From assembly GCA_025642075.2 (NCBI GenBank), contig JAODUO010001099.1, positions 89,837-153,836 of the forward strand: DNA of 64,000 nt, read 5' to 3'. A program made the position numbers and the translations under genes. The number at the start of each line of letters is the position of its first letter. The first letter of the stretch is position 1. The stretch comes from Ridgeia piscesae (taxonomy: Eukaryota > Annelida > Polychaeta > Sabellida > Siboglinidae). The notes beneath the pieces were generated by a model. The model ran no database searches. It worked only from the letters and a program-made list of their open reading frames with translations, and was not told the DNA's origin. Below, one piece after another: positions 14,180 through 26,146 of the stretch.

Positions 14180-14384
14180 GCACAGTGGCTAAGTGGTTAG
14201 AGCATCTGACCCTCAAACAAGAGAACCCGGGTTCAAATCATGTGCTGCCATATTGAGCCGTGGCAAGTCTTTCCATTCAACATTGCTCCAGTTCACTCAC
14301 AGTCTCAGCTGTGTTAGTACCTGGTTACATACAGTGGTGGATGGAAGATGGAAGCAGTCTTTATCCATCGCGACCGACAGCATG
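14180..14384 (+). mobile_element. tRNA-derived SINE, copy 1
   Basis: The head reads GCACAGTGGCTAAGTGGTTA (A-box-like) and, about 45 bases on, GGGTTCAAATC (B box), as in a tRNA-derived pol III promoter. The body has the family's CTCCAGTTCACT, CAGCTGTG and ACAGTGGTGGATG blocks, shared with the copy at 35212. The element runs into a (GAT)n tract. The anticodon arm does not fold as an intact tRNA, so this is a SINE head rather than a tRNA gene. Confidence 0.75.
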
Positions 14385-14388
14385 ATAA

Positions 14389-14419
<31 letters not shown>

Positions 14420-14440
14420 TGATAATGGATGATAATGGAT
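14385..14440. repeat. (ATG)n trinucleotide repeat
   Basis: ATG/GAT trinucleotide run directly following the SINE body, ending in three GGATGATAAT-like units. Confidence 0.9.
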
Positions 14441-14748
14441 GTCAAGACCAGGTCTGCCAGGAAAGGTGTATTCAAGTGCTTCAAGCATCCTAAGGACTGT
14501 ATATTGTACTACATGCATAAATTACTTTTTATTATTCTTCCTCCAAAGGACACCCAAATTAAAGATGTGCCTAGGTATGTCAACAGAGGGTACCCTAGTT
14601 GGGACACACCCGGCCCAAAAGTTATAAAAAAACTGACTCAATTGTCCAAAAAAAAAAAACAATTGAGAGAAAACAGGAAACAGAACAAAGAAATAGAAAA
14701 ACAAATATTGGATTGATTATATCATGTGGCACAAAAACCAGCATGATC

Positions 14749-15008
14749 AGTACAGTACAGTACAGTACAGTACAGTACAGTACAGTACAGTACAGTACAG
14801 TACAGTACAGTACAGTACAGTACAGTACAGTACAGTACATAGCAGTACAGCACAGTACAATTAGTCAGTCCCCAGTTGTACAGTACAGTACAGTACAGTA
14901 CAGTACAGTACAGTACAGTACAGTACAGTACAGTACAGTACAGTACAGTACAGTACAGTACAGTACAGTACAGTACAGTACAGTACAGTACAGTACAGTA
15001 CAGTACAG
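14749..15008. repeat. (CAGTA)n pentanucleotide repeat, two blocks
   Basis: Two long perfect CAGTA blocks (14749 to about 14846, and about 14877 to 15008) are separated by roughly 35 bases of degenerate units. All six reading frames are open across it, giving spurious Tyr/Ser/Val/Gln and Leu/Cys/Thr frames. Confidence 0.96.
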
Positions 15009-16350
15009 ACACATACATCACACCGTGACAGTTGTACTGAATACAACATTTTGTAAAACAATGCACTGGCATAAACAAAGTAATTTGTCAAAAATGAAAC
15101 ATAACTTATGACAAAAGGTAGGTAACCTTCTAGGATATCTGATTTCTTTTTGCCAAAAAATCCAAAAAGATTTTCAGTGAGCAAGCTAACTAATCAGTTA
15201 CGACAATTACATCAATACTTAAACCTTTGACATTCGATGAGAACATGTAAATGCTACATAAACTATGTTAGATATGTACCAAAACTAAAATCCATAATTA
15301 TAACCAGGGGTATGCATACATGTACACACGTTGCCCCAAGAGGTAAAAAGCTAATAAATAAAAAGTACTTGGGCAGTTTAAACGAAAAAGGAATTTTAGC
15401 AAGAATAAATGAATAAATACATCAGGTGAAATGCACGACAAGTTATTCAATCAGGTTTCCAAGCGTAACATTTTGCACATGATGAGAGCTGGACCCAGTG
15501 AGACTTATAAGTTTCTTGTGTTCATTTTAAAGCATCCCTAGGAATGTGCAGATAAACATTAAGTGACTTTCGTAAACAGACTATAGTCAGCACAACACAT
15601 GCACACACATACGCACAGACAGACATAGAGACAGGCGCTATGTTCAAGGGAACCAGATTTGTGGATAAAACATGCCTGGGGTGGCCTGTAGCTCCCTTTG
15701 GGAAAACCACTGGGATGAAAGGGAAAAGTGAATCCCTGTCAGGATAATTCATTTTTTCCCCAAAGACAAACAATGACATGGTGATATCTTTATGGGATTT
15801 CTACAGCCCTGGATATGTTTATATGTTCCAGTCTCCTTTGGCACAGCCAATAAGTGAAACATGGCTCTATAGCCATTAGTGTCTACCTGGGTAGATTAGC
15901 TTAATTAGTCAGTGATAAGGGTCACATCTGCCAAACTGGGAAAATCAAAGGCAGGGATATTGAGTAGCATTTTAGAAGTGTATCAGCTGCAGTCTGTTAT
16001 ATCACCCCTCCCTGGGGTATTTGAGAGAGGGCAGGAGATTGGTGCAGTTAACTGATAGGACCCTTTAGAAATAAGTTATCTAGAAATCAATGTACCAGCT
16101 GGAGACTGAGTGAGACAAACAAAATGAGATCTCAATGTATAAGTTCCACAGAATTGCTTCTGTATTCAGAACTGTACATGTCTTTTCATTCCGTGAGAGA
16201 TATTTGTATGTGAAAATAGCATATATATAAAACGTATACAGGTTTATCCTAGAATTCCTAGAAGTGACAAACTTACTGACCAGTATTTTTAGCACTAACT
16301 GTGTTCACGTTCACATTGTCTGATCATTTGGTCGTTGTTATGACAGATCA
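15009..16350. other. intergenic, no gene recognised
   Basis: AT-rich. The 85-codon minus frame at 15522-15779 has no recognisable motif. Confidence 0.4.
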
Positions 16351-16364
16351 CTTATTTCTTCTGT

Positions 16365-16440
16365 GTAAAGTGCTTTGAGAAGTCATAATGGAATTGGATA
16401 CTGTGATCGTGTGGTGTATAAAACATAAATATAATTTTTT
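16365..16440 (+). mobile_element. SINE/L2-type 3' tail fragment
   Basis: AAAGTGCTTTGAGAAGTCAT followed by an AATTGGATACTGTG segment resembles the tail of the complete SINE at about 35440-35495 (AGTGTTTTGAGCAGTTATGA). Such tails are commonly shared between SINEs and L2-like LINEs. Confidence 0.5.
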
Positions 16441-16502
16441 ACTTATACTTCATTAATTAATAAAAAATATAATGCCATTCTTATTCTGCGTAGACCCACT
16501 TA

Positions 16503-16551
<49 letters not shown>
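16503..16551. repeat. (TA)n microsatellite
   Basis: Uninterrupted TA dinucleotides. Confidence 0.97.
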
Positions 16552-16553
<2 letters not shown>

Positions 16554-17039
16554 AAAACAAAAGTCAAGTGCATACAATAATTATAATGAAATACAAAAGG
16601 TTGCTAAATAAAAACTGTGGTATTTTGGGTAAACAAATAAGTATTTTTACAACTTGATTACTCGTTAAAAATATTTTAAAATGTCCTGCAAAGATTTAAG
16701 TGTATAATGTGTTAGTCTACAGCACTTCTTAATTAATGCAGACATTCTGTCTATTATTAGATGTGTTTATTAGACTACACAACATATAACAAATACGTCA
16801 GAGTGATGGTTATTGATTGATGTTTTATTTACCATATTGATAAGAAGAGAACACAGGGTATACTTTGAGTATTAGAGTAACTAGCAATGTTTGGCAGAAC
16901 ATGTGCTATCTAGAACATAGCACATGTGTCCACCGACATCACAAGGTCAGTGGTACAGATACTTGTCACCTGTGCCACCTACACTGGACGTCATACCTTA
17001 TACTGTGAACATTACAATGTTGTGACATGAATGTTTACA

Positions 17040-17200
17040 CAAAACTCGCAATCGAGAGAACCCGGGTTTGATTCTTAGATTTAGATAATGCAGTGTTGAA
17101 CCTTGCCAAAAGTTCACTCGGTGTTCGTGACAGTTCACACAGTATGACTGAGCTACCGACTATGGTGGATATTTAGTTACCTCATCTCATCCAGGCCACC
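17040..17200 (+). mobile_element. SINE fragment, B box and body
   Basis: GAGAACCCGGGTTTGATTC keeps the B-box half of the SINE head. Downstream come AAAGTTCACTC, the GAGCTACCGACTATGGTGGATATT segment and other body blocks in the same order as the copies at 14180 and 35212. The A-box half is lost. Confidence 0.6.
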
Positions 17201-17429
17201 ATCAGACCTAGTAATTTATTCTAACACCATATTGACTTCTTTGTACTGGAAGGCGCCGACTCACCGTACAGAAATCATTAATGCAACTGTATAATATTAT
17301 ATCTTCCTAAATAGTGGCCTACCTTACCTATCTATAGGATTACCCTTTGTATAACCAGAGTTGATTATTACCCAGTGTCCAGTTTGGTTGAACTCTAGCA
17401 ACATTGAAAGAACAAATTCCCACACTTCA

Positions 17430-17500
17430 AACTGGCAGCAGTAGGATTTGAACCCAGGTTCACCTGGCACAGAACATCAAAACAAACACCTGCCTGGAGA
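17430..17500 (-). mobile_element. SINE head fragment (minus)
   Basis: GGATTTGAACCCAGGT is the reverse complement of a pol III B box preceded by a tRNA-like arm. Only about 70 bases can be recognised. Confidence 0.45.
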
Positions 17501-17699
17501 CCCCTCACATATTTCACCACTAGGGCGAATGTTGTGGCACCATAAATAGATTTATCATCCAAAATGGGCCATTTCTGTCAGTCACAAATGTAAGGTCAAC
17601 CAGGGTAGGGCAACTGATTGTTATCTCTAAGTCCTGCTAAGGGCATAGTGACATGTGTACCAGGTGATTGTTGGTTACTTCTAACTTGGGCTACAGGTA

Positions 17700-17950
17700 C
17701 CATAACACATACCTTTATCTGGCGACCCATTCACCTTTGGATGGGTAAACTCCATTTTGGGCAGGTAGAAATTTCAGGAAATAAGGAGCCAAAAAATTAC
17801 TCTTAAATCATTTTTTTCAAATTATGCTTCGATTATGGTGTATACGTATAAACACCTGGACAAGCTTCCCTATATATGTGAGTTGACATACGTGTGTCTA
17901 CCACAACATTTTTGGACTGACAAATTTCTTATCCTGCCTTGAAGGTCTGA
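17700..17950 (+). mobile_element. diverged MITE-like copy F
   Basis: CGACCCATTCACCTTTGGAT, then GGGTAAAC and GGCAGGTAGAAAT parallel the GACCCGTCCACCCGTCATTT, GGTAAAAAC and GGTAGAAAT blocks of copies at 18037 and 31986, in the same order. The right side is divergent. Confidence 0.45.
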
Positions 17951-18036
17951 CATGACATGATTGTCAGGTCTGATGATTGTTAGTGAACTCTAAGTCTGTA
18001 ACGGGACATGCATCATTTATAACCTGAGCAACTATG

Positions 18037-18290
18037 CATAGCTTTATGTAGAGACCCGTCCACCCGTCATTTGGACGAGTGAAAACAAATATGGATGGGT
18101 GGAAATATGGGTGGATGGGTAAAAAAACGAAGGAGCAAAAAAAGGTCTTTAAAAAACGTAGATATTGTTAGTTATGCCTTGAAAGTGAGTGAAAGTGGTG
18201 TCACATATGTGTTTGTAGTCCATTTCATATCATCAAACACATTTAATAGTTTGTAAACTGGCTTAACAGTTAACATCCTAAATGCTACAG
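18037..18290 (+). mobile_element. MITE-like element, copy A
   Basis: Starts CATAGCTTTATGTAGAGACC and runs through the family's TTGTTAGTTATGCCTTGAAA and GTAAACTGGCTTAACAGTTA blocks. The right end is lost after AACATCC. Non-coding. Confidence 0.8.
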
Positions 18291-18523
18291 ATATCATCAC
18301 TTGTAAACCTGTGTCTGGTCGTTAGTCAACTCAGCTACTATGGTAGTCAAATTTTGCCGTAGGTATCATAATTGACTACCTGTGTGACTGTCACCAGCCA
18401 TATGACGTATACACAATCAACTGTAACTGATATGAGCCAGGGATATTTTTTGGCAGTCACACATTATTAATTTTGGTAGACATGTAGATATTAAGTCATA
18501 TACTTCCAAGCTAGTTGAGGTGT

Positions 18524-18606
18524 GTTTTATGACCTCAAATAAACAGCAAACACATATGTGACACCCATTTTCAAGGCGTAACTGACGATATCTACGATCT
18601 ATCCAT
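18524..18606 (-). mobile_element. partial MITE-like copy G
   Basis: CACATATGTGACACCCATTT followed by CGTAACTGACGATATCTACG is the reverse complement of the central MITE block. It stops at CCATCCAC, where the CR1-like LINE fragment begins, so the LINE truncates it. Confidence 0.6.
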
Positions 18607-18610
18607 CCAC

Positions 18611-19258
18611 AATTCTTGGATTAATTAAGTGAAATATAGTGTACAAGGAAAAAGAACTAATAATGCCGCTGTACAAAACAATAGTTAGGCCTCATTTAGA
18701 ATATTGCATACAGGCATAAGAGGCCTTATCGCAAGAAGGATATTGATATGCTAGAAAGAGTACAAATGAGAGCAACCAAAATGATACAAAAACTCAGGAA
18801 TATTAGTTATGAAATGCGTCTAAAAGAATGTGGTTTAACAACACTAGAAACCAGAAGATTGAGGAGATCAGATTGAGGTGTTTAAAATATTGAATGAGTA
18901 TGAAAATATTGACAGAATGTTTTTTTTCGGTTAAGGAAGAGAGAAGGACTAGAGGACATGGAGTTACATTGGCAAAGAAGCAGTGTAGACTAGATATTAG
19001 AAAATTCTCATTTTCACAAAGAACAGTAAATTAATGGAACATATTATCAGCTGATTGTGTACGTGCTAGTAGTGTTAATATGTTTAAAAATAAAATCTAC
19101 ACACCTAAGCAGGGCAGGGTACATTTAGATAGATAGGTTGGACTCTCGATAAGCGAAAGGGCTTCCTTGTCCACCTGCCATCTAGAGTTGATTCTCTAGA
19201 CCTGTGGCAATCTTGTTAAACAGGTTTTACCTGTCCAAGTGAATAAAGCTATATGAGC
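18611..19258 (+). mobile_element. CR1-like LINE 3' fragment, copy 1
   Basis: Near-identical over most of its length to the copy at 52763-53395, which reads more cleanly. It encodes the C-terminal end of a non-LTR reverse transcriptase (thumb region and tail, with RPHLEYCIQA-type and MLERVQ.RATKMI motifs) followed by a short 3' UTR with a CTCGATAAGC segment and a CTTGTTAAAC tail. Several one-base indels break the frame, so it is dead and 5'-truncated. Confidence 0.85.
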
Positions 19259-19448
19259 TTATTGCAAATAAACAGGGACTCACCATAGCTTTATGTAGAG
19301 ACCCGTCCACCCATCATTTGGACGGGTAAAAACAAATATGGACAGGTATAAAAATGAAGGAGCAAAGTCTTCCAAAACCATAGATATTGTTAGTTATGCC
19401 TTGAAGTAAGTGAAAATGGTGTCACATGTGTGTTTGTCGTCCATTTAA

Positions 19449-20671
19449 AGGAACATGCAACCATAGTGTTGAAATTGAAAATGCGTTAAATGTCCCCCAA
19501 TTCCCACATACCATGCAAGATAGAATATTGTAACATATGTACTTTTTGTTTAATTTTGTAAGAATATTATACATCATAAAATTAATCTTGAAACATACAT
19601 TTTCACTGACCATGGGCGCTGCCATTGTTGCCTATTTAACGAGGAACTCACGAAGAGTAACGCGAGAGAATGCGTGAGTGTGACGTAGACTGTCCACAAC
19701 TCTCAGCAATATAGGCGCTGCGCAACATGTAAACACTAGCACAGCGACATAATTGGAGCTTTTTTATGAGTCTTATGAAAATAAAATGTTTGAATGTCAT
19801 GCAACCGAAAAACAGAGCAGGAGAAGGGTCAGGGAAAGGAAAAAGATTTTCCCAAATGCCAAAAATTCCATGTGAAACGCAAGTTGGCGATGAAATGGCT
19901 CCACAATATAGGTGCGGGTCATGTGGTGGACAAATTCAATTTCAACCGGAATATGGTTTGCCAGCACCATGTCACCGTTGATCTAGAACACTGGTTGCTG
20001 GGATTGGGTGAAAGACGACTGGTGAACGAAGATACTGTACCCACTGTATTTGTACACAGAAAGAAAAGACCGGGGCCGAGCAGTGTTGCTATGGCACGCG
20101 AAGAGCGGTCTCGCAAAAGGGACGAACATAATGTATGCAAATACTGTAAATGGGGTACTAGAATATAATTCAATGTATTCCCTTTAAAATAATAAAAATC
20201 AACGATTAGTAAAATATTCACTGCGCGACGGTCGACTGGAATAATTAGTTGGATAAACGATTTGTTTACATGTGAAAGCGGGCGATAATAAAAGTTACTA
20301 AGCTCTGTCGAACCGATCAAGTCCAAGTTGAAATTTGTATTATCGTATTCTTTATGAATGTTTATATTGTAAGGGACGCTGTGTTTTTATATCTAACGCT
20401 CTGTAAGTGTAATTAAATGGATGGATAGATCTCAGACTCAGTGGGTGAAGAGTTCGTTTTGTTTTGTCCACCCAAGGCGCTAGCGGTTGTGGAAGTGTGA
20501 CGTGTAACACCCACAGGCGAAATTCCAAAATGTCAGCCTCCAGGGATGTTCACTAATTCTCCTTAAAACTTAATAAATCATTTCAGAAAAAAGTAAAAAA
20601 ATATGGGATATGATTCAATGAACATTGTTTAATGGTTTGAGCAATTTTTACTTTTTGGGTTGCATGTTCCT
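19449..20671 (+). mobile_element. Kolobok-like DNA transposon with THAP open frame
   Basis: Terminal inverted repeats AGGAACATGCAACC and GGTTGCATGTTCCT, flanked on both sides by TTAA (19445-19448 and 20672-20675). An uninterrupted MITE copy supplies the empty site (CCATTTCAGGTCAT), differing from the reconstructed CCATTTAAGGTCAT by one base, so the TTAA is a target duplication. TTAA duplication plus a THAP-domain protein is the hallmark of the Kolobok superfamily. At 1.22 kb it is too short for a full transposase, so it is non-autonomous or deleted. Confidence 0.8.
19794..20168 (+). CDS. THAP-like zinc-finger ORF of the transposon, truncated
   Basis: A 124-codon frame lying wholly inside the TTAA-flanked element. 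Residues 3-85 resemble a THAP DNA-binding domain: an early Cys, then FPK, then KLAMKWL, then a MVCQHH segment matching the second Cys-x2-His pair, and RRLVNEDTVPTVF in the place of the family's RL..DAVPT.F ending. The first Cys pair is incomplete: TGT lies just upstream in another frame and a TGA precedes the ATG, so a small frameshift seems to have damaged the N terminus. A basic tail follows. No catalytic domain is present. Probably a transposase relic; alternative: a short domesticated DNA-binding protein, for which there is no evidence. Confidence 0.55.
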   Translation: MSCNRKTEQEKGQGKEKDFPKCQKFHVKRKLAMKWLHNIGAGHVVDKFNFNRNMVCQHHVTVDLEHWLLGLGERRLVNEDTVPTVFVHRKKRPGPSSVAMAREERSRKRDEHNVCKYCKWGTRI

Positions 20672-20789
20672 TTAAGGTCATCAGACACATTTAAAAGTTT
20701 GTCAACTGGCTCAACAGTTAACATCCATGTGTCCACCAAAACATGTGTAACTGGTAATAATTTTATCCTGCATAAAGCCCTGGTACTCA

Positions 20790-23700
20790 CCTTTGTCTAC
20801 AATGAATGTTTCCAATGATTAATGTGTGGGCAGGTGACACATTCACAGACTGTTGTGAGATAATTACTAGCTTGAAGCGAGTTCACTCAATTATGTATTA
20901 CCAAATATACAGATACTTGCAACAGTCATAAATAGTATAGTTAGATGGAACAGCTGATAAAATGTCCTCATTGTAACTAAATTATGTTTTATTTAAGTGT
21001 CTTTATTAAATAATTTATAATATAATTATGCAACTGCGTTAATGCATCCATGTGACCACATGCTCCAATGTCTCAATAAAACAAACCAGTTTGAAGACCA
21101 AAATGATGAACCCAAAACTAATGTCCCACCTCCAGACAGAAACATATATGCGTATATTGGTGACAATGGGACTGTGCTTACTGCTAGTTTATAGGAGTGG
21201 GTTGTTATTTACTGGTAACTATCTGTTTGTGATTTGCAAATTATGGACAACAAAAACCTGTTTTCAAAGGGCAATTTTTTAAATCACAAAAATGTAGAAT
21301 TCATGTTAAGAACATCCTAAACCTGGTATGCACTATGGTGTCCACCAAAAATGAACATATCTGTGGCAAATTTGAACAAAATCAACCATCTCCATATCAC
21401 TTACTCCAATAACAATCTGGTCAACTGATGTGCCATTAAATATGATGGATGTACATTTAGAGAGCTGGTAATACACATTAAGACTTCATCTCTTCAGGTG
21501 CAACCACCGGAACTGCTGTATATACAAGCACTGATTTATTACAACAATAACATACTATTTTTAATTCCCCTGATCACAAGTGGTACTTACTTCTGCAGTT
21601 AATCTACAAGCCAAGTTCACAAGTATTTGCATCAGAACTGCAGAAAGAACTAACAAGAAGGATTGGGTCGATATGGAAATTTGCTTAGCAGTTAGCACCA
21701 AATTAAATTGAGCAAATCCCATTGATCGGTTTCAAACAAATATAATGCATGTGCCTGTCCTGTAAGGCAGTAACAGTGTTTACCTAAATGTTAGCTTTGG
21801 AAATTTGAAGTACACCAAATGCTACATGTAACCTTGTATACATTTACAATGCAAATAAATATATGTACATGTATTTACTCTCACGGCAGAACAAACCTAA
21901 ATGACGCCCACTACCGTACCTGTAAAATATTAGCATGTTTAACTTGCCACTCAGATTTCTATTAGTAATACACGCTAAATATATATGTCAACATTTTATG
22001 AATTCAGTTCAGAGGTAGTGTTTAGTGTGGCGGTGGATAAGCTGAATATACATGGAATGAAATCCCACTTGGGGGCCCAGGGATCTTTAAATCAGGATGT
22101 TATGATGGTCCAGTTATGGGTAAGTTTGACAAGCAGATACAATTTGCTCATGGTCATGAGGTAGTATGGTTTCACATACCCTGGGTAAATTAAGCTTTCT
22201 GGCAGAATGTGGGCAAAATGTCCGTTTGAACATTATAGAAAGGTGCAAGGACAAACCCAAACCACTTAAATTGCAAATGTGGACAAAATCCCCAACCACT
22301 AATTAAAAATATATCCGAAATGTCCTGGCTGTTACCGAAATGTCTATTACCAAAAGTCCTTTATCAAAGTGTCCTTTACCAAAATGTCTGGATACCATCC
22401 AAAGGATGACATATTGAGTGATAAGACTTGGACACTCTGTTTTGTCTGCAGTGCCAATATTCAATGATCACCATAGAAAGTGGTATGAAATAAGACGTAA
22501 AACATGCATGTGTGTCAGCTAGTCCACTATAAATAGTGGATCAATAGGAAATACACTACATAAGTAAGCATATAATAAAAAAATCAATACATATCAACTA
22601 CCTAGTGCTAATAGATACATAACATTTAACAAACATAGAAACATAGATATATTTGCAATATATTTATTTAGATTACGTTTACTTGACAACTCCAGTGATG
22701 AAGCAACTTCCTGAGCTTTTGTTTGCCTCAGTAATGATCAGTTACACCTGGACTAGATGGGAGAGTCTTGGCTTCTTCTGTGCTAGTTCTAGTATTTGCA
22801 TATCATGTTGACTGGGACAGTGTGATTGTTGCCTGACCAAAGGTTCTTTGAAGCATTCCCCAGCTAGGGATCCTTTTCAAACAAGGCTGTGGGACAGGCT
22901 CCACTTTCATCCACTAATGAATTGCTGGGTACTGTTTGATCAGTATCTTCAGCTGACAATCCAACTTTAACTGGCCACTAAACACCACTGCCTCTATCCT
23001 ATTGATACTATCACTCCCCAACTTTCAAAGGTGTGAAATACATCCTGTCTAGGACCAATCAGTTTGTATAAAGTGTCAGAGGAAATGAGTTGCTGCATGC
23101 TTGTTGAGAAAATCTGTCTCACCCACTGAAGGAGTAATAACATGTCTGATATGTATAGATTGCTGGATTAACAAAACTGCTATGCAAAATTGTCTCATGT
23201 ATAATACTGAGTTTATGTTCAGTCTGTTAAGGAAATTTATGATACTGATCTATGCTTGGCATGAGGCAGCAAAATTCTGATTTCATAATAGAGCAGATGA
23301 TTCACCTCATGGATATAGCTCAACGACAGAAATGGTTGCGATATGGTTCTGCACAACAGGTCATACTTATTTTGAGCCAAATCATCCGGCCCCCTTTGGC
23401 AAGGGTGTGTATGTTTCAAGACTAATACATAAAGTGATAAACTAGTTTTTTACTTCTACATATTATATTACTTCAATACTTCATCGAGACACAGCACTAA
23501 ATGGGATTGCTCCAAATGCATGGAATCCTTGCTTCACTTGAACCCTAGTTGAACATCATTCTAACAGAAATCCCAGCATATTTGTTTCCAAGTGAAACTC
23601 TTATTATCCTGCCTTTCAACTAAAAATCCAGACTAATGGACTATGCTGATTTAACAGATGTAATGTGATCCATAAAGAAATATTTTGTATAATTATGTTA
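20790..23700. other. intergenic, no gene recognised
   Basis: AT-rich. About 22310-22400 holds five short degenerate repeats of a TACCAAAATGTCC-type unit. Nothing coding was recognised. Confidence 0.4.
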
Positions 23701-23739
23701 TGTAACCATCCGGAATACTCACCACTGCAAATGTGTCAT

Positions 23740-24850
23740 CTTGATGTTTTTTCTTTTACGGCACCGTCCCCAAACAAAGTCAACCACAAACTTGCAGTAC
23801 AAGAATTGGGTGCACGGCTACCACATGTTTCTAACCCAGCTGGTGACAGTCGTACGACGTGGTTCTACTGGTGATTGTGGGAAACCCCTCGGATTGGAAA
23901 TGTTTGCCACCAGCGGAGTCGTGGGACCATTATCCGTCTTACACAATGTCCGTCCGCTTCCAACGCAACGGGGGCGTCAGATTTCAGCTTATCGAATCGG
24001 CGTCGCCTGGTGTAATGTTGAAACGGTCATGGCCCAGTTCTCACTGTAACCCCTGCGTGGTCACAGCTGTCAAAACTCGCCGTTGTTTGCTTTCTATCGG
24101 GGTAATTCGCTCGCAGCTGCGACACTCCGCTGTCCTGCCGTCCAGTCACGCGAGCCTACTCGAGGCGATTACAAAAGCAGGTTACAAGACGCGTACAACA
24201 TTGTACACGGCTGATTTGCCTGCACTCATAAGCTGTCCAACAAAAGCGATAGATATCTAGACAACGTAGGGTAGTTATATATCATTCAGAGTTCACCTGG
24301 TCAACGCAAGCGACTGTTGAGAAGCACTTGCCTAATGGCAACACCGGAACAGGAAACGATTCCCTGTCGCTCCAAATAGTACTCAGATGTTTCACATTTC
24401 ACACGTAGAATTCGTTCAAAATTTTATTGATATCCCGGATTTGATACGACGTAAACTAGTGTAATAGAGAATGGTTGGCATAATGACTTTTATGTTCTAT
24501 GTTACTTTTATGGGAAATGTGCACGACAGTTTTGCCAGGTCTGGATTTGCGGTGACTGGCGCACGAATCTGGCAGGTGTTTTTGTTTGTAAACACGACGG
24601 CACACGTTCTCGGACCAAGTCCAAGACCAAATTGCGGCTTCAATAGGTGACTGGTTTGACTGAAATGTTCATGTTTTGGGTGGGACGGCTGATTACTTGT
24701 GATGACCATTATGCGTATGTTGTGCCCATGGCCATCCATACATGTATAGATCAATGCTGTGTGACAGACGCAGGTGTCAGTCACCCCGGCCCTTTGTCGC
24801 TAATAAAGTTGATTATCTAGGCTCCGCGTGGTGGCTCCACTGTTTGTCGC
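23740..24850. other. CpG-rich patch, possible promoter or orphan 5' exon
   Basis: CpG dinucleotides are conspicuously frequent (for example GTCGTACGACGTGG, GGGGGCGTCAG, CGAATCGGCGTCG, GACGCGTAC) against a CpG-poor neighbourhood. Several 90-130 codon frames overlap on both strands, as expected for GC-richer DNA. None has a recognised domain. It could be the 5' end of a gene whose remaining exons were not recognised. Confidence 0.25.
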
Positions 24851-25020
24851 GCTGACAAATTGCCAAATTGTTACCATGAAATCGGATGACATGTTAATAT
24901 TTACGCAAGCAGGACTTGTCATTTTAAAGTGATTGTACTTTATTTGTTACCAAAATATTTATCCTTTGTTTAAACAAAATTATGATAGTCATAGCAACTA
25001 AAGCTGTTAGCTCTGGTCAT

Positions 25021-25061
25021 AATATATATATATATATAATATATATATTATATATAGTGAC
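25021..25061. repeat. (TA)n microsatellite
   Basis: Short TA run with ATTATATA palindromic interruptions. Confidence 0.9.
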
Positions 25062-25069
25062 TATAGTCA

Positions 25070-26146
25070 TTACATTTTTATGAATGTCATTAAAAAAATT
25101 AAGTAGTCAATTTTAACTATACTGTGCTGCTGAAAAATCAATATAAAAACTAGAAAGCATAGGAAATAAAAATTATACAGGATTGTGAAAATGTGTTAAT
25201 TTTTAGATTTTAAAATAAAATATCCACTTTTCACATTGTGAAACTTATACATGTATCAGTGTGGAATTTGGTCCTCTTTAATTTTCATGTTGATAAATGT
25301 ATACTTATTTCACATTGTGGACACTTTTCACATTGGCATATTTACCATTTACATTTTCATGCCTGGCACCCTGGGAAGTTGGGATTATAAATGTCCGCCA
25401 CCCCTTAAAAATAGGGATTATGTCTGGTAATACCTATGTATCTTTGTTCATTGTGATTAATTATTTATGTGTGGATATCTGATGCCTGTCCACCATTGTA
25501 AATGAGAATGACAGATGCTTGATGTGCATTTCCATAAGATAATCGTGAGGTGGGTGTCAATGACCAATGCAGCGAATACAATCAAGGTCATGTTGTGCAT
25601 GTAATTTAAGCTGGTAATATATTTGATTGCTCCAGGAAGTGACAGATTTAAAGCTTTCCTTGTAACCATTAAATATACATCATCACACAGTATGCATCTG
25701 GTTCAACATGTCAGTTGGCTAACCAGATTTATAATACTGAGTCATATACATGACAAACCGTCCTATTAATTTCACAAAGGGTTAGTTTACTGCCGTTATT
25801 CTAAAAAATGGACAATTTAATTACTGCCTTTTTATTTTGACGAAGGGATTTGGGAAAATATTGTACCTTTATTGGGGTTCTCAAGTACAGACCTCCAACC
25901 TTATTATAATCAAACATTAGTAATCAATGTTCCCTCACAGGTGCAGGTTCCACTACTTAAACAAAGGAAAAGGGATTTATTTAAATCTTCACATAACCAT
26001 GACATGGTTATGTGAAAATACAAAACAGTGAATCGAGAAGGGCCCTTGACCTGCAGCATGGCTTCATTTTCACAGAGAGGGTGAACTAGTATTGGGTTCG
26101 ATGGTGAAAAACGTGTAACACTTCGTGTGTACACATCAAATACTAG
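25070..26146. other. intergenic, no gene recognised
   Basis: Downstream flank of SUDS3, AT-rich. No supported feature. Confidence 0.4.

Larger units (their letters stand above)
19284..20782 (+). mobile_element. MITE-like element, copy B, split by a transposon
   Basis: The left half (19284-19444) starts ATAGCTTTATGTAGAGACCC. The right half resumes at 20676 (GGTCATCAGACACATTT) and ends CATAAAGCCCTG. Compared with the uninterrupted copy at 31986 the join falls at CCATTT|GGTCAT, where the TTAA-flanked element is inserted. Confidence 0.85.

Noticed and set aside
14180..14255. tRNA gene
   Set aside because: A and B boxes are present but the acceptor and anticodon arms do not pair and the sequence runs on into a shared repeat body, so it is a SINE head. 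The same applies at 35212.
18611..19258. host gene with LEYC and MLERVQ motifs
   Set aside because: The motifs and a second near-identical copy at 52763 identify a non-LTR reverse transcriptase fragment.
19766..19981. overlapping 71-codon frame in the TTAA element
   Set aside because: It overlaps the THAP-like frame out of phase and has no domain features of its own.
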